Notes: generated by a model from the sequence alone, not told the origin. A DNA stretch of 64,000 nt from Paraburkholderia bonniea (GCF_009455625.1 NZ_QPEQ01000001.1:2108001-2172000), one strand, 5' to 3'; positions 8,371 through 16,942 are shown, counted from the stretch's first letter. Numbers and translations: made by a program.

Positions 8371-9441
8371 ATGAGCGCACCAATCGACAGCCGCCCCGCC
8401 CAGAGCGCGGTACCAGCCCCGGTCGACCATGAACGGCACGTTCGGGTTCACCACGAAAAACAAAAACACGTTGCCAAAGGCGCGAGTCAGCAGAAGTCAA
8501 GCTACAAGGCCAAAAAACCGGAGTCGGTCAGTGTGCGCGTCCAGCAGTACCGGGAAGACCTGCAACGCGAATTTGGCATCGACGACCCGGACGATCACGA
8601 CAGCCAGGCGCATCAGCCCGCTTCGACCCCGACTGGCGACGCCAAGGTCCAGGCCAAACTGTTCAGCAGCCGCAGCCCAGCGCAGCAGCAGCCAGAACCC
8701 GGAACGCCGAAGCACAAAGGCCTCGGCAGCAGCCGCCAGTCATCGGTCGGCGCCAGCCTGGAGGCAGCAGCAGGGGCACCCGCTTCGAGCGTGCCGGATC
8801 TCAGCAACTTCAACATCGGCATAGCAATGCTGATGATGGGGCTCGATAGCATGAGCATCCAGCAAACCACCATCAAGCAGTACACCATCTCGATGGATGC
8901 CCGCACCTATCAGGCCAAGCTGGTGCAGGCGGGCATCGCCGCGATGCAAAACAGCGACATGAATCCCGACGATTCCAAATACAACCAGTTGGCTCCAATA
9001 GACTTCGGGCCACTCAGCCCAGGGCCGGATGGCCAGCCCTTCACCTGGCCCGCTGGCGCATGGAATCCCGACAACGGTCTGCCGGACAAGGGACCGCCCG
9101 CGGGCACGCAGGATAGCGTCGTCACCCAGCATTTTCTGCAGTACGTGCTCAACATCGGCGCAGCAGGCAACGCCCCGACGGTTAGCGACCCCACTGCCGG
9201 CACAACGCCAGTGATCACAGTGGGTACAGGCACAGACGCCCAGATCTCCGTAACCGGCACCCAGCTCAAAGCCTGGATCGACCAGCAGCAGACCACCGCC
9301 GGTGAGCTGACCGCGAGTAACTCCAAAGACGGGCTGGATATGCAGGAGGCCGTGGGCGAGTACCAGAACGAGGTGACCCAGGTCGCGCAGATTCAGGAAA
9401 AGTGCTTCACCACCAAATCCACTGTTATCAGCAAGATGTAA
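8371..9441 (+). CDS. Putative T3SS secreted protein, paralog 2 of 3
   Basis: Encodes 356 aa; GGAG precedes ATG 8371. Residues 1-140 are basic, then Ser/Gln/Pro-rich and probably disordered. The conserved core begins at VPDLSNFNIGIAMLMMG and continues with QAGIAAMQNSDMNPDD, LAPIDFGPL, PDGQPFTWP, and a C-terminal LKAWIDQQQ helix. It is closest to paralog 3, which has VPALSNF, MLQNS, GIDFSTL and ASGKPLAWP in the same order. A Thr/Gly/Val-rich insert (near TVSDPTAGTTP) sits between core and tail. Secretion and a tip, filament or translocator-accessory role are inferred from position and from this composition. Confidence 0.75.
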   Translation: MSAPIDSRPAQSAVPAPVDHERHVRVHHEKQKHVAKGASQQKSSYKAKKPESVSVRVQQYREDLQREFGIDDPDDHDSQAHQPASTPTGDAKVQAKLFSSRSPAQQQPEPGTPKHKGLGSSRQSSVGASLEAAAGAPASSVPDLSNFNIGIAMLMMGLDSMSIQQTTIKQYTISMDARTYQAKLVQAGIAAMQNSDMNPDDSKYNQLAPIDFGPLSPGPDGQPFTWPAGAWNPDNGLPDKGPPAGTQDSVVTQHFLQYVLNIGAAGNAPTVSDPTAGTTPVITVGTGTDAQISVTGTQLKAWIDQQQTTAGELTASNSKDGLDMQEAVGEYQNEVTQVAQIQEKCFTTKSTVISKM

Positions 9442-9499
9442 GCCCCGGGGGCGTGCCCCGCTCGCTGCCTCCGGCTGCCCTTGGCAAGGCATCCACGGC

Positions 9500-9555
9500 G
9501 CGGCACGCACTCCATGCATGCAAGCCGTTCAAGCCGCTCAAGCCGTTTAAGTTGC
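9500..9555 (+). repeat. Short intergenic repeat of TTCAAGCCG type
   Basis: AAGCCGTTC, AAGCCGCTC and AAGCCGTTTAAG follow one another near 9524-9552 between paralogs 2 and 3. A GGGGC-GT-GCCCC hairpin lies just upstream near 9446-9458. No gene is seen in this 208-bp gap. Confidence 0.45.
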
Positions 9556-9649
9556 ACCCAGCCGTCACGCGCGTGCGGCGGCGCTCGTCCGGAATCTCTG
9601 GCGAAATCGAAGTGATAGCTGGCAACTCTTTATGTAGTGGAGTTCATGT

Positions 9650-10789
9650 ATGCATAACAGCACACTCATCGGACACACCCTCTTGTCTACACGAGAGCCC
9701 GCCGTCAAACCGGATCTAGCTTTTAAAATAAGCAAAGCCGTTCTTGACGCGCCGATCCCCACCGGGCCTGTTTCGCGGACGGTACACCGGGATCTCATCC
9801 GGCTGGTGAGCGATGGTGCCCGCACGGCACACGAAGATCCCTCTAGCGACCCGCTCGATACGCCGGCCCCTAGCGCCGGCTACGACACGCAGGACCTGTA
9901 CGGGCTGCTGGACACGCCGCTCACCAACGGTGCCGGTGCAGCCTGCGCCCCCGCCAAGCCCGGCCCCAGCCTCGACGGCTTCGTCCCTGCCCGCCCCGCC
10001 GATGACATGCCGCGCCCGCCTGAGCACAACAAGCCAGATTTCGCCGCGCCGCTCCCCCTCTCTGATACCCCGGCCAGCCAGCGGCAAGGTTACGCGTTGC
10101 CTGCCTCGCTGGTTCCAGCGCTGTCGAACTTCTGTATCCAGATGGCCATGCTGAAAAGCCAGGAAGGCAGCGTAGACGTGCAGCAAAACTCGTTCGTACA
10201 GCTCAAGCACGAGATGGACCAGAACGCCTGGATGATCCGGCTGACCCAAGCGGTCGTCACGATGCTGCAAAACAGCATCCCGGGCTCAGATGCGAGCAAG
10301 CTGGACAGCGCTGAATCACTCACCGGCATCGACTTTTCGACCCTCGGGGTGGACGCCAGCGGCAAGCCGCTTGCCTGGCCACAAGGCACGTTTGCCTACT
10401 GGTGGGCCTACCAGGCGCTTGGCCGCCCTCCCAAAGCTGGTGAAGCAGACCAGTATGCCGGCACGTATGGGCCGCCGCCAGGCTGGAAGGACGACAGCAC
10501 GGTCTCAATCATATTTATGAGAGTCATCCTGGGACTTCCCAACACGGACCCAGAAACGAACAAAGCGGTGACCTACGACGGCAGCGGCGGGTTCAAGGCC
10601 ACCGTGCAGCAGATCAATACCTGGATCAGCACGCTGAACAGCAACATGAGCAACCTGGCGACGAACAACAACCAGAGCATGAACACCATGAACAGTGCGT
10701 CGCAGCAATACCTGACCAGCATCAACACCGCCGGGCAAACCTTGCAAACCATGCTGCAGCTCATCGCCAGCGTGTTCCGCCTGATCTGA
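9650..10789 (+). CDS. Putative T3SS secreted protein, paralog 3 of 3
   Basis: Encodes 379 aa; GTGGAG lies eight bases before ATG 9650. A Pro/Asp-rich, probably disordered 150-residue leader is followed by the shared core: VPALSNFCIQMAML, TQAVVTMLQNSIPGSD, LTGIDFSTLGVDASG, KPLAWPQGTF. The C-terminus is a long Asn/Ser/Gln/Met-rich helix with QQINTWISTLNSNM and ends hydrophobic (LQLIASVFRLI). A helical hydrophobic C-terminus is typical of proteins that polymerise or insert. It is the last gene before a new GGAAC box, so it probably ends the first operon. Confidence 0.75.
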   Translation: MHNSTLIGHTLLSTREPAVKPDLAFKISKAVLDAPIPTGPVSRTVHRDLIRLVSDGARTAHEDPSSDPLDTPAPSAGYDTQDLYGLLDTPLTNGAGAACAPAKPGPSLDGFVPARPADDMPRPPEHNKPDFAAPLPLSDTPASQRQGYALPASLVPALSNFCIQMAMLKSQEGSVDVQQNSFVQLKHEMDQNAWMIRLTQAVVTMLQNSIPGSDASKLDSAESLTGIDFSTLGVDASGKPLAWPQGTFAYWWAYQALGRPPKAGEADQYAGTYGPPPGWKDDSTVSIIFMRVILGLPNTDPETNKAVTYDGSGGFKATVQQINTWISTLNSNMSNLATNNNQSMNTMNSASQQYLTSINTAGQTLQTMLQLIASVFRLI

Positions 10790-10801
10790 GCCAACGTAAC
10801 C

Positions 10802-10839
10802 GGCGCAACCAGCGCAACCAGCGCAACCAGCGGGCAGGA
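10802..10839 (+). repeat. GCGCAACCA direct repeats
   Basis: About four near-perfect 9-bp copies (GCGCAACCA) stand between the stop of paralog 3 and the next promoter box. No hairpin is apparent. Confidence 0.6.
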
Positions 10840-10860
10840 AAAGGAAAAGCACAAAACCAT

Positions 10861-10888
10861 GGAACGCTTTCCTGCCAATTGTTACTTA
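10861..10888 (+). promoter_or_regulatory. GGAAC/GTTACTTA box before the translocator operon
   Basis: GGAAC at 10861-10865, 16-nt spacer, TTACTTA at 10882-10888, preceded by G. The likely ATG of the chaperone gene is 170-185 nt downstream, leaving a long leader. Confidence 0.8.
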
Positions 10889-11073
10889 TGCGTTGAAACC
10901 CCTGGCACGGGGCAGCCAGAACCGCCTGGTGCCAGGGCTGATTGCAGGATGCAGATGGCTGCAAAGCCAGCAAAACCGGTCTACCCCCTTTGCCGCCTGA
11001 GATGTTTGGCGCATGGACCCCATGCCTCAACGCTTCAGGCACACCGCTACGCAATGAGATGCAGGCGCTTGCC

Positions 11074-11610
11074 ATGACTACCAGTAAGTTTCCGCAATCC
11101 CCCATTCAGCAAGCTGCCTCCGAGGCGCTGAATCCCATTCAGCAAGCCGTATCGGAGGCCATGGTCTCGGTTTTTAATGGCGTCACCCCGGGCACGCTGC
11201 AAGGCTTCACGCCGGATGGCTATGAAACCCTCTATGCGCTGGGCCACCGCTTGTACCAGCAAGACGAATATCTCGAAGCACTCCAAGTGTTTGGTTTTTT
11301 GCTCTCACGTAATTTTCTGGACCGGCGTTTCGTGATGGCCTTTGGTGCCACGCTGCAAATGCTCGACCGCTATGAAGAAGCGCTGAAGTACTACGTGGTC
11401 TGCGCGACGCTGGATCTGAATGATCCCGCCCCCGCGTTCCACCTCGCTGAGTGCCTGCTGCAAATGGGGCGCACCAGCGAAGCCCGTGAAGGGTTTCAGG
11501 CAATTTTGATGGATGGCGCAAAAACGGGAAAACGCCATGCATTTTTTGACCGCGCACAGGCAATGTTCGATTTGCTGTCGCGCGAATCCTCCCAAAAGGA
11601 AGCCGTATGA
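11074..11610 (+). CDS. SycD/LcrH-type class II chaperone (TPR) for the translocators
   Basis: Encodes 178 aa from ATG 11074 (MTTSKF); ATG 11059 is equally possible. Three TPR-like units occupy residues 55-150 (YETLYALGHRLYQQDEYLEALQVF, then AFGATLQMLDRYEEALKYY and AFHLAECLLQMGRTSEA), the layout of SycD, IpgC and SicA. These proteins hold SctE and SctB unfolded in the cytoplasm before secretion. The N-terminus carries a tandem 11-residue duplication (PIQQAASEAL then PIQQAVSEAM). The stop overlaps the SctE start as ATGA, so chaperone and cargo are coupled. Confidence 0.88.
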   Translation: MTTSKFPQSPIQQAASEALNPIQQAVSEAMVSVFNGVTPGTLQGFTPDGYETLYALGHRLYQQDEYLEALQVFGFLLSRNFLDRRFVMAFGATLQMLDRYEEALKYYVVCATLDLNDPAPAFHLAECLLQMGRTSEAREGFQAILMDGAKTGKRHAFFDRAQAMFDLLSRESSQKEAV

Positions 11611-13034
11611 ACGCTCCAATCTTAGCCAAGCCAATTTCGACGTCTTATCTGCCGGACCAGACCACGCTGCCGCAAGGTGCAGCCGTCCAGGCCGCGAATG
11701 CCGTCAAGTTGTCTCAAGACGACGCGAAAAAAACGCTGCACCTCGCGCCGGAACCGGCCACGCCTGCGCCGGCCGCCAAGCGCCGCAAGGTTGACATCGC
11801 ACTCCCCAACGAGCACTCGCCGGATCCCCATCCGATCAAAATCTATACCGAGCGCACGCAGGACCTCCAGGCGATCATGATTCTGCTCAACCAGGCAGAA
11901 AACTCCAATTACGAATCGCTCGCCGGATCCACCCTCGATCAAGCGAAAAAAGCCAATCAGGAAACTCAGGATCTGCAGGAAGCGCAGATCGCGGAGATTC
12001 AAAAGCAACTGGCCGCGCAGCAAAAAGCTGACGAAGCGCAGGTGCCTTCAACACTCAAATGGCTCACCAAGGTCGCCGAAGTCGTGGGCGCGGTGATTGG
12101 CGTGGCCGCCGCCGTGGCGCTGTCCGGCGTGACGGGCGGAGCCGCCGCTCCGCTGTTGGGACTGGCCGTGATCGGCCTGGTCTCGGCCAGCCTTGATATG
12201 GCCAGCACCATCAGCCAGGCCAATGGCGGCCCGGCGCTCGACCCCACCGGGCCGCTTGAGCACGGCGTCGCGGATTTGCTGGAACTCATGCACGTGCCGT
12301 CCCACACGGCTGAAGGCCTGAGCAAGGTCCTTGTCGGCGTCGCTCTGACGGTGACTTACGTCGCGTTGGTGAACCCCTCGTCATTTGGCGACATCTTTGG
12401 CGGCATTGCTGAGCTGGCCGGTGCTGACAGCACCACACAGGGCATCGTCGCTGGAGCCTTCACCGCAGCGTTCAGCATCGCCATTGGCGTGGTTTCGATC
12501 GTAATGACAGCAGGCGCATCCAGCGCCAGTGCAGCAGTCAAGATTGAAGGTGCAGTCGTCGATACCACAGACGCTGCCGTGGATATCGAAAACGCCGCAA
12601 CCAAGGGCGAAAGCGCTGTCGCCGACGCGAGCAAACTCAGCAGCAAGCTGCCGACGATTGACAGTGTCATCAGCAAAATGCAGAACCTGGTGCAAGGCGG
12701 CCTGGGCAACCTGAGCGACCGGAGCGTGCAGTTGACGAAGCTGATGGCTCAGGCACTCAACATCGGCCAGCAAGTGGTGAGCAGTGGCGGCAACATCACC
12801 ACCGGCGGCATGAGGATCAACGCCTCCACGCTGCAATACAAGGCCGACACCGAGAAAGCCGACAACAGCAAGCTGGATGGCCAGATTCAGTTCCTCCAGT
12901 TGCTCAACAGCAATGCCTTGACGTTGACGCAAACCATTCTGAATGCGCTCAATGGTTCCGCCAGATTGTCGACGCAGATCATGCAAAACGCGTCACTCGC
13001 AGCACGCCAGGCCATGGTTCCAAACGGATCCTGA
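11607..13034 (+). CDS. sctE: T3SS major translocator (IpaB/YopB/SipB-like)
   Basis: Encodes 475 aa. The N-terminal 100 residues are polar; a coiled coil follows (residues 95-145, ETQDLQEAQIAEIQKQLAAQQ). Two hydrophobic hairpin regions are present: VVGAVIGVAAAVALSGVTGG with LLGLAVIGLVSASL near 150-200, and AGAFTAAFSIAIGVVSIVM near 280-305. The C-terminal third is helical and Asn/Gln/Ser-rich. This is the plan of the large pore-forming translocator, which inserts into the host membrane with SctB. It lies directly downstream of a coupled SycD-like chaperone, as in all Ysc and Inv/Mxi systems. Confidence 0.85.
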   Translation: MNAPILAKPISTSYLPDQTTLPQGAAVQAANAVKLSQDDAKKTLHLAPEPATPAPAAKRRKVDIALPNEHSPDPHPIKIYTERTQDLQAIMILLNQAENSNYESLAGSTLDQAKKANQETQDLQEAQIAEIQKQLAAQQKADEAQVPSTLKWLTKVAEVVGAVIGVAAAVALSGVTGGAAAPLLGLAVIGLVSASLDMASTISQANGGPALDPTGPLEHGVADLLELMHVPSHTAEGLSKVLVGVALTVTYVALVNPSSFGDIFGGIAELAGADSTTQGIVAGAFTAAFSIAIGVVSIVMTAGASSASAAVKIEGAVVDTTDAAVDIENAATKGESAVADASKLSSKLPTIDSVISKMQNLVQGGLGNLSDRSVQLTKLMAQALNIGQQVVSSGGNITTGGMRINASTLQYKADTEKADNSKLDGQIQFLQLLNSNALTLTQTILNALNGSARLSTQIMQNASLAARQAMVPNGS

Positions 13035-13055
13035 ACGCTCTGCGCTAACTGCTGC

Positions 13056-13075
13056 TGCCAGCCTTCGGGCTGGCA
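13056..13075 (+). other. UUCG tetraloop hairpin between sctE and sctB
   Basis: TGCCAGCC-TTCG-GGCTGGCA: an 8-bp stem closed by the extra-stable UUCG loop. There is no U tract, so an mRNA stability or partial attenuation role is more likely than full termination. Confidence 0.65.
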
Positions 13076-13117
13076 CGCCTGACTGCTTGATCTAAATCGT
13101 TTTCAAAGGATTTCATC

Positions 13118-14587
13118 ATGGCTTCGATGACACAGAATTCCATCAATACGTTTGCCAGCAAGCACTTGACCGATGTGCCTGAACTCAAGGCACCGGCGCA
13201 CACAGCGCGCCCTCATCACGCGCTGCACGGCGCGGCGCTGATCGCTGCTCAGGCTAACGACGCCCTGGACGACCAGGCACTGCTGAACCCAGCCGTACTC
13301 AACGCCACGATTGACCAGGAACAGCTCGGCACCCCCAGCCCTGCCACCCTCACCTCTCCTGCACTTGCGGGCGACCGCGTGAGATACAGCAACTCCGGCA
13401 TGCAGTTGCGCCAAATCATGCAGGATCTCGGCGCGCTGGAAGAGGAGATGCAAGACGTCCAGGCCAAAAGAATGATGGCTCAGGAGCTGGCCACGCAACA
13501 GGCGGTGGCGGCAAACAATGACAAGGCCGACGACCTGGTAAAAGCGGCCAAGGACGATCTGATTAGCGGCTGCGTGAACGGCGCGATGGGCATTACCAGC
13601 AGCCTGGTGTCGCTGGGGTTCTGCGTTGGGCAATCAAGCGCCGCGAACGAAGCCAAAAACAGCATGGAACCGGCAGAAGTGGCCGAACCAGCCAACAGCC
13701 TCAATGCGCCGCTCAACGAACTCGCCACGCCAGTCAACAGCCTCTCTGGCACGACACCGGCAGTCGATATCGCAGGAACGCCGGAAAATTCGACCCAGAC
13801 GATAGAAAACATCTCGGAGAATATTTCCGCGAACAGCCAGACACAGCAGACACAGCAGGCGCAACAAACACACGAACTGGCATCCAACCCGCTTACCGCA
13901 GAGCAGCAAAGCGCCAATGGCAACCAGTCCACCGGTTCCCCGATGGATGGGGCCGACGAGATGCAGCTGTCGAATGGTGACTTGGTGCCCAGCGGTGACG
14001 ACGAGCTCGACCAGGACCTCAACCTCAACGAAGAACCCACCCCTCCGTCAAGCCACACCGAGGAAGAGACATCGGAGACCAGCGTTCTGGCTGACAGCAA
14101 TGTCGAAGTGGATGTCGAAGTGAACCTCGATAAGCCATCCGACGAGCAGGACATCTCCGCGCTGCCACAGCAGCAAACCAGCAGTGAGGTAACGGACAGT
14201 GGCAAAAACCCGGAACCCGCACAAGGGCTGAAACGCAAAGGCGCAGACCTGCTTGACCCGCAGGCCGCTAGCGCCAAATTGAAGCGCGAGCAAGCCTTCA
14301 GTGCGGCCACCACCAAGGCCCAACTGCTTTCCAGTTATGGCAGCGCCATTGCTAGCGCGCTCTCCGGCAGCGGCAGTGTCGGTGGCGCTATTTATGACTC
14401 TCAGGCAAAAGCTGAACAGTCGTCCGCTCAACGCACTGACTCGATGAAAACGCAAGCCGACTTCGAGGCCTCGAGAGAAGCCACCTTAGGGCAGCAGGCG
14501 CGGGACACGGTCAACACCCTCTTCCAGGTGGAAGGGCAATTGATCGACTCGCTCGGCAAACTCGGCAGCATCAGCGGCCACGCATGA
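13118..14587 (+). CDS. sctB: T3SS minor translocator candidate with a large acidic Gln/Ser-rich insert
   Basis: Encodes 489 aa; AAGGA precedes ATG 13118. A coiled-coil region (MQLRQIMQDLGALEEEMQDV) leads to a single weakly hydrophobic segment near residues 148-175 (CVNGAMGITSSLVSLGFCVG). Residues 190-370 are an acidic, Gln/Ser/Thr-rich low-complexity stretch, uncommon in YopD/IpaC relatives. The C-terminus (LLSSYGSAIASALSGSGSVGG plus amphipathic helix) resembles translocator tails. Position after SctE and the chaperone supports SctB; sequence alone is only moderately convincing. The stop overlaps the next start as ATGA. Confidence 0.7.
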   Translation: MASMTQNSINTFASKHLTDVPELKAPAHTARPHHALHGAALIAAQANDALDDQALLNPAVLNATIDQEQLGTPSPATLTSPALAGDRVRYSNSGMQLRQIMQDLGALEEEMQDVQAKRMMAQELATQQAVAANNDKADDLVKAAKDDLISGCVNGAMGITSSLVSLGFCVGQSSAANEAKNSMEPAEVAEPANSLNAPLNELATPVNSLSGTTPAVDIAGTPENSTQTIENISENISANSQTQQTQQAQQTHELASNPLTAEQQSANGNQSTGSPMDGADEMQLSNGDLVPSGDDELDQDLNLNEEPTPPSSHTEEETSETSVLADSNVEVDVEVNLDKPSDEQDISALPQQQTSSEVTDSGKNPEPAQGLKRKGADLLDPQAASAKLKREQAFSAATTKAQLLSSYGSAIASALSGSGSVGGAIYDSQAKAEQSSAQRTDSMKTQADFEASREATLGQQARDTVNTLFQVEGQLIDSLGKLGSISGHA

Positions 14588-15099
14588 CCACCGCCGCCAC
14601 GACACTGACGGAGACGCCAGAACACGCTTTTGATCTGCTCAAGCGTCGTCTGGCGGCGTACGCGGCGGGCATGCCTTTGCCCCGCGAGACGCTCGACAGA
14701 ATCGAGTATCTCGCCCACATGGTGCTCAGTCAGTCTCGCTACCGCGAGGCGATTGATCTCTATCGCCTGCTCGTGATGCACGCCCCCACTACTTTGGGCT
14801 GGCGTTATGGGCTGGCCCGTGCCTTGCAACTGCACGAGCAGCATGAGGATGCGCTGCAGCAATACCAGTTCGCGCTGGCGCTGGGTGGCAATTCCTCGAC
14901 CTACGGCTTGCGTATGGCCGAGTGCCAACTGGCACTCGGGCAACGGCCACTGGCGCTGCGCACCATTCGCCAGGCGCTTGCCGAGCATGATCCGGCAAGC
15001 GGTTCACCCGCAGCGCTCACGCGCTTGCAACAGCTGCACTCTGTTCTATCTGCTCTGGAAACCCATCATGAAGAAACCCGTGTCCAACCCGGTGAATGA
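14584..15099 (+). CDS. Second TPR chaperone-like protein
   Basis: Encodes 171 aa. Three TPR units: YLAHMVLSQSRYREAIDLYRLL, WRYGLARALQLHEQHEDALQQY and YGLRMAECQLALGQRPLALRTI. The size and layout match SycD-type class II chaperones, although it is clearly diverged from the one at 11074-11610. It is coupled to the preceding translocator gene by an ATGA overlap and overlaps the next gene by 32 nt, so it is probably a dedicated chaperone for the 489-aa translocator. Confidence 0.8.
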   Translation: MTTAATTLTETPEHAFDLLKRRLAAYAAGMPLPRETLDRIEYLAHMVLSQSRYREAIDLYRLLVMHAPTTLGWRYGLARALQLHEQHEDALQQYQFALALGGNSSTYGLRMAECQLALGQRPLALRTIRQALAEHDPASGSPAALTRLQQLHSVLSALETHHEETRVQPGE

Positions 15100-15478
15100 A
15101 CCGCTGGACAGCGATGAAATCCGCTTGCTCACCAGCATTGGGTTCATCGCCGCCAGTATCGGAGCCCTGCGTCACGCGACGGAAATTTTCGAAGCGTTGC
15201 GTCTGCTTCGGCCTGGCGCGCCGTTTCCGTATATCGGTGTCGCGGTGGCGTTGATGAATGCCGGACGCCCCGCCGATGCCGCGCAGTTTCTGCAGCGTCA
15301 TGCCACGCCGGCATGCCCGACCGACGTGACGTTGCAGACCTTTCTCGCGCTGGCGCACCGCCAGTCGGGTGAAAACCACCGTAGCGAAAAACTGCTCAGT
15401 GAAATCGTCCAGCGCACCGATGTCGCCCCCGCCGAGCAGCGTCTGGCTAACACGTTGCTCGCCAGCCCAGTGCGCTAG
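15068..15478 (+). CDS. Small TPR protein, YscG/SctG-like needle chaperone candidate
   Basis: Encodes 136 aa from ATG 15068. Two TPR-like repeats: SIGFIAASIGALRHATEIFEAL and YIGVAVALMNAGRPADAAQFL. It resembles the YscG/HrpB1-type small TPR proteins in size. It is next to sctI, as yscG is close to yscI in Yersinia. YscG binds the needle subunit with YscE, and a YscE-like ORF is found before sctF at 47192. Assignment rests on size, fold pattern and synteny. Confidence 0.65.
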   Translation: MKKPVSNPVNEPLDSDEIRLLTSIGFIAASIGALRHATEIFEALRLLRPGAPFPYIGVAVALMNAGRPADAAQFLQRHATPACPTDVTLQTFLALAHRQSGENHRSEKLLSEIVQRTDVAPAEQRLANTLLASPVR

Positions 15479-15497
15479 CGCGCATCCAGGCTGCATG

Positions 15498-15517
15498 CAG
15501 GGCCGCTTCAGGCCCTG
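15498..15517 (+). other. Intergenic hairpin before sctI
   Basis: CAGGGCC-GCTTCA-GGCCCTG, a 7-bp GC-rich stem without a U tract, located 20 nt after the TPR gene. Confidence 0.45.
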
Positions 15518-15593
15518 AGGTTGATTGGCTAGTTTGCTGGCTGCTTTGTTTGCTGCTTATCTGTTTCACCTGGTTATTCCGGAGAAGTCGATC

Positions 15594-16070
15594 ATGTCCG
15601 CCGCCCCTCTTGTCAGTGCGCAAGCCCTTGATGCGCTATCGGGCGCAGCGGATGGCGCTGCCTCAAACGCGGCCCTCGCCGCGCCTGTCGCGGTCCCACC
15701 TGCGCCCACCCCAGCCACGCTCGAAGCGTTTCGCAGCGCGCTAGCAGGTGCCGCACCGCCCCCCAGCATCACGCCCACCAGTGCCACGGGTGCCCCCTCC
15801 AGCGCGGGCATTGGCTCAAGCACCGGCGACACCGGGCTGGCCAGCACGCCTATCGGAGCGCGCATCATCGACAAGCTGCAAGGCGTGTCGAACTCGATGG
15901 ACAACAACTTCCGCGTCGCGGACAAAGCCCTCTCCAGCAACATCAACTCCATGCACGAAATCATGCGGGTGCAGATGTCGCTAGTGTCGTGGTCGTACCA
16001 GACCGAACTGGTCACCAAGGCCGTCGCCAAGGCGTCGCAGGATGTCGATCAACTACTGAAGATGCAATGA
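15594..16070 (+). CDS. sctI: T3SS inner rod protein
   Basis: Encodes 158 aa from ATG 15594 with CCGGAG upstream. The first 85 residues are Ala/Pro/Ser-rich. The C-terminal 70 residues carry the inner rod pattern: IIDKLQGVSNSMDNNF, then MHEIMRVQMSLVSWSYQTELVTKAVAKASQ in two parts, ending in QDVDQLLKMQ. SctI (YscI, PrgJ) polymerises inside the basal body beneath the needle and is an early secreted substrate. The stop overlaps the sctJ start as ATGA. Confidence 0.92.
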   Translation: MSAAPLVSAQALDALSGAADGAASNAALAAPVAVPPAPTPATLEAFRSALAGAAPPPSITPTSATGAPSSAGIGSSTGDTGLASTPIGARIIDKLQGVSNSMDNNFRVADKALSSNINSMHEIMRVQMSLVSWSYQTELVTKAVAKASQDVDQLLKMQ

Positions 16071-16942
16071 ACTCACGTTTCCGCTCATCCAGCTGCCCAT
16101 CCAGCCATGCATTTGGCCGCCCGTCCCCCCTCGCCTGGCTGTCCTGGCTCGCACGCTTGCTGCCACGCCGCCGCACCGCGCTGATCGTGCTGTCGGCGTT
16201 CGTGCTGAGCGCCTGCAGCAGCCGCACTGAACTGCTCTCCGGGCTGCAGGAAAACGAGGCCAACGACATGCTCGCGGTGCTGCTCAGCGCGGGCATCGGC
16301 GCAGACAAAGAGATCAGCAAGACCGGGGCGACCGTGCGCGTCGATAACAACCGGGTCGCCCAGGCAGTCTCGCTGCTGCAAAGCCAGGGGCTGCCGCGCG
16401 ACCAGCACGTGAGCTTCGGTGATGTGTTCCGCAAGGATGGGCTGATTTCATCGCCGATCGAAGAGCGTGCGCGCTATGTCTACGCGATGTCGCAAGAGCT
16501 GTCGTTCACGCTGAGCAAGATTGATGGCGTGCTCGCGGCGCGGGTTCACATCGTGCTGCCGGAGCAAACCACGCGAGGCGATGCCCCTCCACCGCCGTCG
16601 TCAGCCGCGATTTTCATCAAGTACCGGCCCGATTCGCCGCTCGACACGCTCCAGCCGCAAATGCGCCGCCTGATCGCTGACAGCATCCCGGGCCTGTCGC
16701 CCGACAAGATCTCGTTTGTGTTCGTGCCTGGCGTCGCCGCTCCGGTGTTCAACGCCCGCCCCGCGCAAATGCGTGACCTGCTGGGCGTGCGCGTCGCACC
16801 CGAATCCTTCTGGCTGCTGGCCACGCTGCTCGGCGGCGCGTTGCTCATCACCCTCGGCGCGCTGGCCTATGCGCTGCGCGGCAATGCAGGCAGCCTGCCA
16901 TCGCTGCGCCGCCCCAGCCCGTCTGAACCCACCAGCGATTAG
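16067..16942 (+). CDS. sctJ: T3SS inner membrane ring lipoprotein
   Basis: Encodes 291 aa. The lipobox LSAC has Cys50, preceded by an unusually long 36-residue N-region containing RRR. The YscJ/FliF ring fold follows: ELLSGLQENEANDMLAVLL, then VAQAVSLLQSQGLP, SFTLSKIDGVLAARVHIVLP and MRRLIADSIPGLSPDKISF. A transmembrane segment (FWLLATLLGGALLITLGAL) lies near 255-275. SctJ forms the inner membrane ring with SctD. The start is fixed by the ATGA overlap with sctI; no later Met gives a complete signal sequence. Confidence 0.96.
   Translation: MNSRFRSSSCPSSHAFGRPSPLAWLSWLARLLPRRRTALIVLSAFVLSACSSRTELLSGLQENEANDMLAVLLSAGIGADKEISKTGATVRVDNNRVAQAVSLLQSQGLPRDQHVSFGDVFRKDGLISSPIEERARYVYAMSQELSFTLSKIDGVLAARVHIVLPEQTTRGDAPPPPSSAAIFIKYRPDSPLDTLQPQMRRLIADSIPGLSPDKISFVFVPGVAAPVFNARPAQMRDLLGVRVAPESFWLLATLLGGALLITLGALAYALRGNAGSLPSLRRPSPSEPTSD

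Noticed and set aside
13480..14316. 278-aa minus-strand Ser-rich frame
   Set aside because: It is antisense to the SctB candidate, lacks a ribosome site and reflects GC-rich codon bias of the plus-strand gene.
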